Positions 17,907 through 26,534 of a stretch of DNA of 64,000 bases are shown piece by piece. The position numbers and the translations under genes were made by a program. Positions within the stretch are counted from its first letter, which is position 1; each line of letters begins with the position of its first letter. Below the pieces are notes generated by a model. That model saw only the letters and a list, made by a program, of their open reading frames with translations. It was not told where the DNA came from and did no database searches. The stretch spans positions 1,178,001 to 1,242,000 of the forward strand of contig NZ_CP019646.1 of the NCBI RefSeq assembly GCF_001999965.1, in the 5' to 3' direction. The DNA comes from Limihaloglobus sulfuriphilus. Its GTDB lineage: Bacteria; Planctomycetota; Phycisphaerae; Sedimentisphaerales; Sedimentisphaeraceae.

Positions 17907-18587
17907 TTAGTTTCCTTTGGGAAAAGTAAACGGGACACGCATTCGGAACCTGACGGGTTTTCCGTTGCGTTTGCCGGGTTCAAATTTCCATTTTTTAATA
18001 GCTTTTAGTGCCGCTTCTTCGAATATTGGATCAGAGGACTTCTGTATAACCGGGTTTTCAACCCTGCCCTGCTGATTAACAATAAATATTATATACACTG
18101 TTCCGGGGGCCCGCCGGCGAAGCTGCGGAGTAAGCACCGGACCGGGCTGATAGACAATCCGCGGCTTCTGGTCGAGATCGGCAACCGAAAAAAGCGCATC
18201 AATATCATTGCCGCTTTTGACGGCATTATCTATCTTCATCGTAAAATCACCCTGCATCCAGCCATCACCCAAGCCTGGATTGAGTGCAACTGTAAGCTGC
18301 TCAAGTGTCATTGGGGGCGCTTCCTCGGTGAGCTCTGGCGGTGTTTCCTCCGGTTCAGGCTCTTCTTCCGGTTCTTCCTCGGGCGGCGGGGGCGGAGCGT
18401 CAAGTTCTGCTGTATCTACCGTCTGGATAGTGAGATCCGCCACAGGAGGTTTTGAGATGGTCTGCATCAGCGGCAGCACAAGAAACAGCGCCAGAGTGAG
18501 CACGGCAGCGCCGCCGCAAGATACAATTCTTGTCAGCAAAGACTTGATAATGGCTATTGGTGTTTTCTTTGAATTGCGAAATGCCAT
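17907..18587 (-). CDS. tonB: TonB-family energy transducer
   Basis: The 226-residue protein has a cytoplasmic N-tail, one membrane helix (about 22-42, LTLALFLVLPL), a Pro/Glu-rich spacer (about 62-95) and a C-terminal TonB domain (about 150-226) with GTVYIIFIVNQQGRV and AALKAIKKWKFEPGKRNGKP. It should carry proton-motive-force energy from ExbB/ExbD to the outer-membrane receptor encoded upstream. It starts 5 bases after exbD with GAGG upstream. The short spacer resembles TonB2-type rather than E. coli TonB. Confidence 0.9.
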   Translation of the reverse strand: MAFRNSKKTPIAIIKSLLTRIVSCGGAAVLTLALFLVLPLMQTISKPPVADLTIQTVDTAELDAPPPPPEEEPEEEPEPEETPPELTEEAPPMTLEQLTVALNPGLGDGWMQGDFTMKIDNAVKSGNDIDALFSVADLDQKPRIVYQPGPVLTPQLRRRAPGTVYIIFIVNQQGRVENPVIQKSSDPIFEEAALKAIKKWKFEPGKRNGKPVRFRMRVPFTFPKGN

Positions 18588-18592
18588 TTAAT

Positions 18593-19006
18593 CTAATCCT
18601 GAGATTTCCTTGTTGCCAGGCTTACCTTTGCGGCGCCTGCAAGTTTTGTTTCATCGATAAGTCTTACCAGCAATCCGGAATTTACTTCCTGGTCTGCCTG
18701 TATAATGACAGGCACTTCCTCCTTCTGGAGAATCCGCTTGACCAGCGGACGGACGCCGCTGAATCCTATCTCTCGCCCGCCGTAAACGACCTCGCCCTTT
18801 TTAGTCAGCGCCAGCAGTATGCTGGTTTTCTCCAACTGTACAGAGCTTGCCGCCTGGGGCTTATCTACCTCAACACCGGTTTCCTCGACAAATGTTGTCG
18901 TAACTATAAAGAAAATCAGCAGAATAAAAACACAGTCCATCAGCGGCGATATATCAATAGCGGCCTCATTGCCTTCCTCTGCCGCGATTTTACGAAAACG
19001 TCCCAT
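18593..19006 (-). CDS. exbD: Biopolymer transport protein ExbD/TolR
   Basis: The 137-residue protein has a short N-terminal tail, one membrane helix starting DISPLMDCVFILLIFFIV with the conserved proton-path aspartate (D24), and a periplasmic ExbD/TolR domain (about 60-137). It works with ExbB to power TonB. AGAGGA precedes the ATG. It lies between exbB (12 bases) and tonB (5 bases) in the operon. Confidence 0.92.
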   Translation of the reverse strand: MGRFRKIAAEEGNEAAIDISPLMDCVFILLIFFIVTTTFVEETGVEVDKPQAASSVQLEKTSILLALTKKGEVVYGGREIGFSGVRPLVKRILQKEEVPVIIQADQEVNSGLLVRLIDETKLAGAAKVSLATRKSQD

Positions 19007-19018
19007 ATCTATATCCTC

Positions 19019-19651
19019 TTAAGCCGAAGCTTTCATGCGAAGCTTTTTATAAAGCTTCTGGTTACATACTGTTTCCACGTGTGCCAAAAATGCCTTGTAA
19101 CGGTCATGCTTTCGTGTCAGGTGATACTGGAAAAACAGCCCTGCAAGTGCCACAACAAGGCCTGTCTCAGTGGTCACAAGTGCCTCTGAGATACCTTCAG
19201 CCACAAGGCCCATGGTCTTATCCCCGCCAGAGCCGGAAGCAAGGGCAGAGAAAGTAGAAAGCATACCAGTTACAGTACCGAGAAGCCCCAGAAGAGGCGC
19301 AATTCCGACGCAAATCTTCATCACCTTCAGGTCTCTCTCGAAGGGTGCGATTTCGGTTGCATGGAGCTCTTCGAAAAATTCTGCGGTATCCTTTATGGTT
19401 TCGCCGCCGGTGACAAAATCCAGCAACCGCCCGATATGGCCGCGGCGATGTTGGGGGTGGTTTATCCAGTGCCGCCATTTATTCTCACGCACCCTGGTAA
19501 AGCCCCTGCCGCTGAGCCGTATTGAAACGTTCAGGCCAAGTGTGAACATCACCAGAGATGTTGCTGCAATGGCTATCATTGCCCACCCTCCGGCCTGCCA
19601 TATTTCTACCGCCTGCTGCAAAAGTGAAGATTGTTCGTATAAATTATTCAT
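19019..19651 (-). CDS. exbB: MotA/TolQ/ExbB proton channel protein (ExbB2-type)
   Basis: The 210-residue protein has three membrane helices: about 20-40, about 115-135 in the conserved block PLLGLLGTVTGMLSTF, and about 150-172 (EALVTTETGLVVALAGLFF). It forms the ExbB pentamer channel around ExbD. It follows the longer TtpC-like paralogue by 31 bases and has the compact form of ExbB2 in Vibrio. Confidence 0.9.
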   Translation of the reverse strand: MNNLYEQSSLLQQAVEIWQAGGWAMIAIAATSLVMFTLGLNVSIRLSGRGFTRVRENKWRHWINHPQHRRGHIGRLLDFVTGGETIKDTAEFFEELHATEIAPFERDLKVMKICVGIAPLLGLLGTVTGMLSTFSALASGSGGDKTMGLVAEGISEALVTTETGLVVALAGLFFQYHLTRKHDRYKAFLAHVETVCNQKLYKKLRMKASA

Positions 19652-19682
19652 TTAGATGCACTTGTTTCGTTATGTTGATCAA

Positions 19683-21140
19683 TTAAGCCGCCTCAGAATC
19701 ATCGTCTTGAGAATCTTTAGCCTTATATGGAGTTTTGCTTATCTGGTTGACAAGCGACATAGCTGCCTGTTCCATCTGATTAACAATGCTCTTGGCCCGC
19801 CTGGAAAGAAAAGCGTGTATAAGCAGCGACGGGATTGCTACGATAAGTCCGAACTCGGTTGTTATAAGTGCCTCCGATATGCCGCCGGAGAGCGTCTTAA
19901 CATCGCCGGAGCCGAAAACTGTTATCAGCTTGAATGTGTTAATAATACCCGTAACCGTACCCAGAAGCCCCAGAAGCGGTGCAGATGCCGCGCAGATAGC
20001 TATGAATGAAAGCCATCTCTCCAACTTGAGACGTGTTGAAAGTATCTGCTCATACATCACCTCTTCAACCAGCTCACGCGGCTCTTTCATATGCTCAACA
20101 CCGGCTCGCAGCATTCTGCCCACAGGTCCTCTGATTTTAGCGGCTTTATCCATTGCGGATTTCTGGTCTGATTTTGTAACGGTATTCATCACCTCGCCAA
20201 GTTTTTTTCGAGAGGGTGTGCGAACCATGGACATGGCTATCCACTTATACACAGCAACCAGCAAGGCAGCCCCGGCCATGGCAAATATAGGGTACATGAC
20301 CACACCGCCCTTCTTGACGTGTTCAATAAACGTCTCATGTGTATCTTCGATCTTGTGCGCATTGCCCAGAGTTGGGTCAAGCGGCAGAAAACCTCTGGAT
20401 TCCTGCACAACCTGTGCCGCGGCGTGTGTATCATCGGGATTTCTGAATTCAATAATCGCCGCCTCAAGAGAACCAAGCCGCTGCTGCGCAGTTCCTGTAT
20501 TTTTCCCGTCATCCGACTGAAAGATGACTACGGGCCCGGCTGCGGCAAACGTGCCGTGATGTATGGAGCCGCTGGAGTCTGAGGCGGTTCCGTCAAACTT
20601 CGTACCGTTCAGGGCGTCATAGAGCCTCTCAAGAGAGAGCTCAAGAATTGCCGCCTGGGCATTATAAACCTGCTGCTGCGAAAGTGCCGTATTCTCTGCC
20701 GCGAGCTTTGCTTCTTCGAGCGGTTTACGGTATCGCTGAATCTCAGAGATGTGAAGCCGTGACTCGAAATTGCGTATATACTCGCCGAGCAGATTTGAAA
20801 GGTAATTGCCCTCATCGCGGCGGGAGTCGATCTCGTTTTTAAGGTTGCTCAAATCCAGCGTCCTGCTGTCAAGAAGCCTTGTGGCCTGCTGATACTCAAG
20901 GCGAACCTCCACCAGCTGAGACTCGAGGTCCCTGAGTTTGCGGCTGAGAGGAATTTTCTCTTGCGCCATCTTTTCACGAAGCAGCGCGAGCTCACTTAGG
21001 CTTTCATCAAGCCGGGCCCTGATGGATTCGGATGCGTTTTCAAAACTCGCTTCCCGGGCGTAACCTGATGCACAGGGTAAAACAACCGCCAGAACCGACA
21101 CTATTATAAACAGGTAATTCTTCATTATAAATTTCCACAT
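19683..21140 (-). CDS. TtpC-like long MotA/TolQ/ExbB protein with N-terminal periplasmic coiled coil
   Basis: The 485-residue protein has a signal peptide (about 1-28), a long coiled coil (about 30-165), a beta-rich segment (about 190-245) and a membrane helix (about 283-303). An ExbB-type channel core follows, with PLLGLLGTVTGIINTFKLI and EALITTEFGLIVAIPSLLI. The arrangement matches TtpC, the extra component of the Vibrio TonB2 system, which is needed for transport. It sits between a DUF3450-like gene and exbB, as in Vibrio-type loci. An alternative ATG at 21125 (MKNYLFIIVSVLA) gives a more compact signal peptide with GGAA upstream. Confidence 0.85.
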   Translation of the reverse strand: MWKFIMKNYLFIIVSVLAVVLPCASGYAREASFENASESIRARLDESLSELALLREKMAQEKIPLSRKLRDLESQLVEVRLEYQQATRLLDSRTLDLSNLKNEIDSRRDEGNYLSNLLGEYIRNFESRLHISEIQRYRKPLEEAKLAAENTALSQQQVYNAQAAILELSLERLYDALNGTKFDGTASDSSGSIHHGTFAAAGPVVIFQSDDGKNTGTAQQRLGSLEAAIIEFRNPDDTHAAAQVVQESRGFLPLDPTLGNAHKIEDTHETFIEHVKKGGVVMYPIFAMAGAALLVAVYKWIAMSMVRTPSRKKLGEVMNTVTKSDQKSAMDKAAKIRGPVGRMLRAGVEHMKEPRELVEEVMYEQILSTRLKLERWLSFIAICAASAPLLGLLGTVTGIINTFKLITVFGSGDVKTLSGGISEALITTEFGLIVAIPSLLIHAFLSRRAKSIVNQMEQAAMSLVNQISKTPYKAKDSQDDDSEAA

Positions 21141-21149
21141 ATTTCTGAA

Positions 21150-21965
21150 TTATTTAATTTCCATTGGCACCTGAACAAACGAGGCCACTTTTTCGTTATT
21201 CAAAATCGCTATTAGTTCGAGCACCTCGACGGCGATATCGTTATCGGGTATCCACTCCCACCTGAGTTCTGAAGCAGTTCCCATACCCGCTACAACGCCA
21301 TTGGCGCTGGCGTAGTAGCCGTGGCTTATGCCCAGATACAAGGCCGTTACCTCAACTGAGTTACCGTAAGGCATAGTACGAATTTCTGTGCTTAGAGTGA
21401 TCTCACTGTTAAACTTATTCACTTCATTTAGGATACCCACAATATTCTGAAAACGCTCAGAAACCGAAAGCTCAGTTTCATCCGGATTCGCGGGCACACG
21501 CTGGCTAAGAGGCTTTACGTGCTCGCTGATAGGGCCCGGTACACGTTTGAGAAGCTCAAGCGTGCGGCTCTCAAGCGTGCTTAGAACACCGTTTAGTGAG
21601 TCCGTTGCATCTTTGAGCCGGTCATTCTCTTTGATCATTTTATCACGTTTCTTGTCCGCTTCGGCGATGCTTTTCTTTGAATCTGATATCTTTTCTTTGA
21701 AAGATTCAATCTCCTGCTCAACGAGTTTAATCCTTTCGGCGAGCATCTCTTTTGAAAGCTCAAAATCACGTTTTTCACTGGATATTATCCGCTCGGTCTC
21801 CACCCACTGCTCGATAAGAGCCTGGGCATTGTCTATCTGAGCGTCTCGGTCCTCAGCCGCAGCAACAGTGGCAAATGCAGCATAAGCAACTAAAACCACG
21901 AAACATGATACTAAACTGATTCCGGGACGATTTTGGCATATTTTATCTTTTGTTTTTTCTCTCAT
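21150..21965 (-). CDS. DUF3450-like periplasmic coiled-coil protein
   Basis: From the ATG at 21965 the protein is about 271 residues, with a signal peptide or membrane helix (about 14-38, VSCFVVLVAYAAFATVAAA), a coiled coil (about 45-130) and a globular domain (about 150-271) containing VTALYLGISHGYYAS and GWEW-like features (LRWEWIPDN). This is the pattern of the DUF3450 family, commonly found next to TtpC-type ExbB genes. A longer in-frame start at 22112 overlaps the receptor gene and is rejected. The stop lies 9 bases before the TtpC-like gene. The function is unknown; a periplasmic adaptor is inferred. Confidence 0.8.
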   Translation of the reverse strand: MREKTKDKICQNRPGISLVSCFVVLVAYAAFATVAAAEDRDAQIDNAQALIEQWVETERIISSEKRDFELSKEMLAERIKLVEQEIESFKEKISDSKKSIAEADKKRDKMIKENDRLKDATDSLNGVLSTLESRTLELLKRVPGPISEHVKPLSQRVPANPDETELSVSERFQNIVGILNEVNKFNSEITLSTEIRTMPYGNSVEVTALYLGISHGYYASANGVVAGMGTASELRWEWIPDNDIAVEVLELIAILNNEKVASFVQVPMEIK

Positions 21966-22047
21966 ATTAAAGTTCCATAAATGTTTTATAAGTAATGTTC
22001 TGTATTTTCTAATGCTCTGGTTTCTTCTTGCAGATATCTGCCGGCCT

Positions 22048-25000
22048 TTAGAAATTCGCTGTGACCGAAACTGAAAATGCCATCCCTTTCGTATAAGAGC
22101 TCTTGGTAACATCGCCGTCTATGTAATCGGAGCGGTAAACTGTGTCGATTTCCGGGTCAAGTAGGTTTTTTGCCTGGAATTTTAGTTTCATGTTTTTGTT
22201 GAGTTTATGCGAAAGGGTAAAATTAAGTGTACCGAATTGCTTTTCATAAACATCTGGGATATAGTTTCCGTTGGACTGACCGGCACCGGCAGCAAGGGTG
22301 TCACCCCGAACAGTGTAAAAAAGGCCCACATTTGTATCTTCAAAGCCGATATGATCAAGATCATAGGTGAGAAAAAGATTGTATAAATGCTCGGGGGCAT
22401 TTGTCATGTCGCGTTTTCTCGTAGGAGCCTGAATATTGGGCTCGTCGAAATCATCCGCCTCATCGTCAGGAAGAGTCACTTCAGACGAGATGAAAGTTGC
22501 GTTTGCGCCTGCGGTAAGTCCTGCCAAATCCTCCCAGAAATTTCCCAGTTCCTGACGAATTTCAAATTCCCAGCCGGATATTTCACCCTCTGGATAATTT
22601 ACCGCGGTGGTGTAGGTGATTCCGGCGTTACGCTGCACGTATTCGATGGGGTCGGTTACATCTTTGAAAAAGTAAGACGCTGAAATAAGACTGCCTTCAT
22701 ACGGTGTAAAATCGCATCTTAAATCGTAATTCTCCAGTGCACTCATTGTCAGCTCCGGGTTACCTACGAACACATCACCGCCGAGATAATCCTGCTGCTT
22801 AACCGGTGTAAGCTCTTTGAATGTCTGGCGGGCCACTGTCTCGCTATACGAGCCTCGTATCTTGACCTCTTCAAACAGGTCATATTCAAAACCGATCGAG
22901 GGGAGTGTATCGTCTTGTGAGAAAAATACATCCGCATCGCCTGGGTTTATAATTACAGAACCGGCACTTCCCGGAGGAATCCATGTCGCATTGGCCTCCG
23001 GCTCTATTATAGTGGAAAGATCGGTATATTCGTGCCTGAGGCCGCCGATAAGGTTCAATTTTGAATCCAGGGGCATATCAACCATATAATAGAAAGCACG
23101 AATCTTTTGTGAGCCGTCATAGTTTACATCAATCAGCGGGTCCTGCATCTCGTGATATTCATCGGGGAAAACCTCACTCCACGAATCGTTCCAGTCTCCG
23201 GCAAACGAATTGTTGGGGTCATTTAGGTTGCTGAATGAATCCTGTGTATATTCTCTGGTCAGCTCGTCATTGAAAAAGCCGAACTTGAAGTAACCTTCGT
23301 TGTCGCTCCACTGCGTAAAGGGCATTTTCAAATTGATGAAAAGCTGGTCGCTGTCTTCCTGTATATTCTTCCATATTCTCTGCAGGTTGCCCAGCCTTGC
23401 GCCGCCGTCGGCTTTGAGCTGGCGGAATTCCGCCGGCTTACCCGGTATGGTGTAAGGCGGTATCCACGGAGGAAAACCCGGATTCAATGTTTCAGGAGAT
23501 GCCGGATACCACACTGAGCCGAACTGCCTCTTATCCGGCTGATCCAGCTCCGCTCCGCTGACCGCGAATGTCCAGTCAAGCTCCGGATTGCTGAAAGAGA
23601 GCATATCGCCGATCTCCCAGTCAGGGTCGAAAAGCCGGTGTGTACCGTTGAACTGAATGGTCTCTGTTGTTCTCTCGGTATATTCCAGCGTTTCGCTTCT
23701 AAGATACGGGGCTTCATCAGGATTGACATCGCCGGGACGGTTATAATCGTAGCCGGGAAAATAATGCTGTTTGCCCCTGGTATCCTCGGCTAGCGTCCTG
23801 ACATCGTCAACCACCTTTGTCTTCATATACATAAAACCTAAAGTGTGGTCTTCATACTCAATGCCTAAAGCACCAAGACTGCTCCACTTCAAAGATTCTC
23901 TGCTTTGTGCAATATCATAAAGCGATGTTTTAAATTTGCCCTGCCGAGGCGTTCCATCATTGTATTGCGGGCTCATGCCGTCTCCTGGGTTTTCAACCCA
24001 GTATTTATCATCTATTTTATCGTCGGTAAAGAAACTCTCCCGTTTGTAATACATGCTGCCAAAGGCACCGATTCTGAAATCCTCATCAAGGTTCCAGCTT
24101 CCCCCGCCGGAAACTGAAAATTTGTAATCCTGGGGTGCACTGTTCTCTCGCGGGCCGACGGCTCCGTTCCAGTCGGTTCCCAGCGGCTCAATGGCCCTGT
24201 CCTGCTCGGAGCTGCCGAAAAAATCAAACCCAGATTCGTCATAATCAAGAAAGCTGCCGTCCGAATCCCTGACACTTGTATTATAGGTGTATTCACCGCC
24301 TATACTCAGGCTGAACTGCTCGGGTATGCTTCTGGTGATAAGATTGACCGCCCCGCCTGAGGCATCTCCCTGCTGATCCGGGGTAAACGTCTTGCTTACC
24401 TGTATGCTTTCAATTATGTCTGCCGGGAACTGATCAAGCTGAACCGCACGCTTGTCCGCATCAGCCGTGGGAAGGCGGACACTGTTGATCTGTGAGTTTA
24501 CATACCTGTCAGGAAGCCCTCGTATGGTTGCATACTTGCCGTCCTGAACAGTGGCGCCTGTAACCAGATTCAGTGCACCTGCCGCATCACTGGCACCTGC
24601 CCGGCTCATCAAATCAGCACTTATTGAATCAAGCAGAACCGGACTTTCCATTCGCAAATCAAGCAGAGCCGCTTCTGTTCCGCCGCCAAACTGGATGTCC
24701 TGAACAATAAACTCCTCCATCTGGGTGAACTCACCTGAAAGAGAAATATCAAGATCTCTAAGCATCCCGGAGACCACTACAACATCGGCCTTTACGACCC
24801 GGTTATAACCGTCTTTGTGAAAGACGAGCGTATATGCACCGGCAGCAACATCGCTGATCAGATAATTACCTTCGTCGGTGGACTCGACTGTCTGTTCTGT
24901 TTCAAGTATTGTAATCTTGACGCCTGGCAGCGGAGCATCGAAGTCTCTGTCTAATATCATACCCCGGATACTGCCGGTCTGATCAGCCGAAAAAGCCAAA

Positions 25001-25050
25001 CCGCTGACAAATAGAATCATTAAAATAAAAAGATATGACAATCTTACCAT
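22048..25050 (-). CDS. TonB-dependent outer-membrane receptor with carboxypeptidase-regulatory-like domain
   Basis: The 1000-residue protein has a signal peptide (1-21) and a CarboxypepD_reg-like beta-sandwich (about 25-108, GSIRGMILDRDFDAPLPGV). A TonB-box-like EEFIV follows (about 112), then a plug (about 128-235 with YATIRGLPDRYVNSQINSV and GGAVNLITRS) and a 22-strand-type barrel ending in SVSVTANF with the terminal Phe. It should move a ligand across the outer membrane using the ExbBD/TonB proteins encoded downstream. The regulatory-like extension recalls Oar-type and SusC-type receptors. The start overlaps the end of the preceding gene by 7 bases. The ligand is not predictable, although the adjacent beta-helix protein is a candidate partner. 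Confidence 0.92.
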   Translation of the reverse strand: MVRLSYLFILMILFVSGLAFSADQTGSIRGMILDRDFDAPLPGVKITILETEQTVESTDEGNYLISDVAAGAYTLVFHKDGYNRVVKADVVVVSGMLRDLDISLSGEFTQMEEFIVQDIQFGGGTEAALLDLRMESPVLLDSISADLMSRAGASDAAGALNLVTGATVQDGKYATIRGLPDRYVNSQINSVRLPTADADKRAVQLDQFPADIIESIQVSKTFTPDQQGDASGGAVNLITRSIPEQFSLSIGGEYTYNTSVRDSDGSFLDYDESGFDFFGSSEQDRAIEPLGTDWNGAVGPRENSAPQDYKFSVSGGGSWNLDEDFRIGAFGSMYYKRESFFTDDKIDDKYWVENPGDGMSPQYNDGTPRQGKFKTSLYDIAQSRESLKWSSLGALGIEYEDHTLGFMYMKTKVVDDVRTLAEDTRGKQHYFPGYDYNRPGDVNPDEAPYLRSETLEYTERTTETIQFNGTHRLFDPDWEIGDMLSFSNPELDWTFAVSGAELDQPDKRQFGSVWYPASPETLNPGFPPWIPPYTIPGKPAEFRQLKADGGARLGNLQRIWKNIQEDSDQLFINLKMPFTQWSDNEGYFKFGFFNDELTREYTQDSFSNLNDPNNSFAGDWNDSWSEVFPDEYHEMQDPLIDVNYDGSQKIRAFYYMVDMPLDSKLNLIGGLRHEYTDLSTIIEPEANATWIPPGSAGSVIINPGDADVFFSQDDTLPSIGFEYDLFEEVKIRGSYSETVARQTFKELTPVKQQDYLGGDVFVGNPELTMSALENYDLRCDFTPYEGSLISASYFFKDVTDPIEYVQRNAGITYTTAVNYPEGEISGWEFEIRQELGNFWEDLAGLTAGANATFISSEVTLPDDEADDFDEPNIQAPTRKRDMTNAPEHLYNLFLTYDLDHIGFEDTNVGLFYTVRGDTLAAGAGQSNGNYIPDVYEKQFGTLNFTLSHKLNKNMKLKFQAKNLLDPEIDTVYRSDYIDGDVTKSSYTKGMAFSVSVTANF

Positions 25051-26264
25051 GGTTCCTTAAGCCCCTGCTTTATTTGGTTTATTTTCACCCATAGCCGGTC
25101 GTCTGGTTCTATTGAATTTACCGCCATCGAAGAGCATGTAGCAGCCAGATCAATCGCACGCGGCCGCGAATTAAGATTAGAGAGACCTTCATCTAAGACT
25201 TTATTGTAAAGAGACAGCGATTTATCGCTTAGACCGACCTGATGACAGGCGAGGGCAAGCGGCCTGAGCGTCCGGGCACGGTCTATATTCAGTATCTTGT
25301 CTTTACCTTTATCAAAAAGATTTACCAGTTCATTGATTTTTTCGTTTACATCGTTGCCCCTGCCTGCCTTATAATTTAACATCAGCAATTCGGCACTAAT
25401 CGGTATAAACTTCTCCAGACTCCAGTTATATCCCTCGACCATTGCCTGATATTCATCAAGCAGACGGACGGCAGCTGCGTTGTCATGATTATCTAAAGCC
25501 GCTGAAACCATCGCAGCCAGAAAATCGATCCGAAGGGACGGGGGCATCTTCTGCCAGCTTTTTCTGATGTTTTTTTCTACTGTTTCACGAAATTCACTCT
25601 GCTGATAATAACGTTCAAAAAGAAAAACATATCTTTTGAGAGCCTTCATTGTCAGATCAAAATCTCCCCTGGCCGATGTCTCTTCAAGAGCAGCGATCCA
25701 TTCTTTGCTTTTTGCTATGTCAAATTCGCCGCAGGTATCCGGACCGCTGCCGATGTGATTATTTTTGGATTTTTCAACTGAATCAATAAGATTTGTGACC
25801 AGTTCTCTGCGCCAGCCGTCTTTTTCATCCACGAGGGCGTGCCGGGCTTTGGCAAGCAGCATATCAGCCTTTTTCTGCCGGCCGTCTGCTGCGAGCTTTG
25901 CTGCTATCTGGGCATAGCAGTGAGCTTTGCGCCAGTTTTGTATTTTATCAGCGAAACGTTCCGCCATTTCAATCCGGCCCGATTCAATACAGGCCTCTAC
26001 AACCGCGGCCTGTGTTTTACATAAGTCTTTTATATGCGGGTGGACAGGAATTGCCGAAGCTGTATCGAAAGCAACGGTTAAAAGTTGAGTCTGTGAGTCC
26101 TCTGCGCTGTTTGATTCTGCACAAATTTCATTGGTACCAATGCAAAACAGAAAAAACATAACCGCGGATAAATACACAAAGAGAAATGCCAGCTCTTTTG
26201 CTTGCATTTGCGTCATATTTTTTGGTTTTTGTATTTTCAACTGAATCATTACGATTTCTTCCAT
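25044..26264 (-). CDS. Membrane-anchored or secreted helical-repeat protein of the receptor operon
   Basis: The 406-residue protein has a hydrophobic segment at about 27-48 (AFLFVYLSAVMFFLFCIGT) and otherwise all-alpha, TPR/SEL1-like repeats (for example AERFADKIQNWRKAHCYAQI and ADMLLAKARHALVDEKDGW). The last codons overlap the start of the TonB-dependent receptor, so it is the first gene of the receptor operon. Internal ATGs near the N-terminus leave the exact start open. No enzymatic motif is seen. By position it may be a periplasmic adaptor for the receptor. Confidence 0.7.
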   Translation of the reverse strand: MEEIVMIQLKIQKPKNMTQMQAKELAFLFVYLSAVMFFLFCIGTNEICAESNSAEDSQTQLLTVAFDTASAIPVHPHIKDLCKTQAAVVEACIESGRIEMAERFADKIQNWRKAHCYAQIAAKLAADGRQKKADMLLAKARHALVDEKDGWRRELVTNLIDSVEKSKNNHIGSGPDTCGEFDIAKSKEWIAALEETSARGDFDLTMKALKRYVFLFERYYQQSEFRETVEKNIRKSWQKMPPSLRIDFLAAMVSAALDNHDNAAAVRLLDEYQAMVEGYNWSLEKFIPISAELLMLNYKAGRGNDVNEKINELVNLFDKGKDKILNIDRARTLRPLALACHQVGLSDKSLSLYNKVLDEGLSNLNSRPRAIDLAATCSSMAVNSIEPDDRLWVKINQIKQGLKEPW

Positions 26265-26367
26265 AAAAATTCATATTTGCCGCAGTCAATTACAGACACG
26301 GCTGAGCTTAATTAACTCAAATAATAACCACAATAATTAGCAATAAATTAGCTAAAGATTATATTTA

Positions 26368-26407
26368 GGTTAGAAATCTAACCAAAGGCACGCCCCTAAC
26401 CGGTTAA
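26368..26407 (-). promoter_or_regulatory. Two palindromes upstream of the receptor operon
   Basis: GGTTAGAAATCTAACC (26368-26383) is a 7-base perfect palindrome around AA, and TAACCGGTTA (about 26398-26407) is a 10-base palindrome sharing TAACC. Both lie 105-145 bases upstream of the 26264 start. They could be sites for a dimeric regulator; no regulator gene is adjacent. Confidence 0.4.
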
Positions 26408-26472
26408 TCCTTACATGAAAGAGCTTTGCGTTATTTTTTAATTTACTTGCCGACTGTATATTTTATTATTAG

Positions 26473-26510
26473 CAAAAAGAAGGCGGCTGAAGAAACATTC
26501 TCCAGCCGCC
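26473..26510 (-). terminator. Rho-independent terminator after the beta-helix/dockerin gene
   Basis: The inverted repeat GGCGGCTG-N13-CAGCCGCC is followed on the minus strand by TTCTTTTTG. It begins about 25 bases after the stop at 26535, so this gene is transcribed separately from the receptor operon. Confidence 0.85.
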
Positions 26511-26534
26511 AATGATCTATTTTAAAACTGAAAC

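Noticed and set aside
18208-18591. Plus-strand frame of 127 codons with long Ser/Gly runs
   Set aside because: It is the antisense of the Pro/Glu-rich spacer of tonB; low complexity, no ribosome site and fully inside a strong gene.
19786-20520. Plus-strand frame of 244 codons
   Set aside because: Antisense to the TtpC-like gene, whose channel motifs are unmistakable; composition of the antisense frame is unlike a protein.
21966-22112. N-terminal extension of the DUF3450-like protein
   Set aside because: It overlaps the receptor gene end and lacks a signal peptide; the ATG at 21965 gives one.
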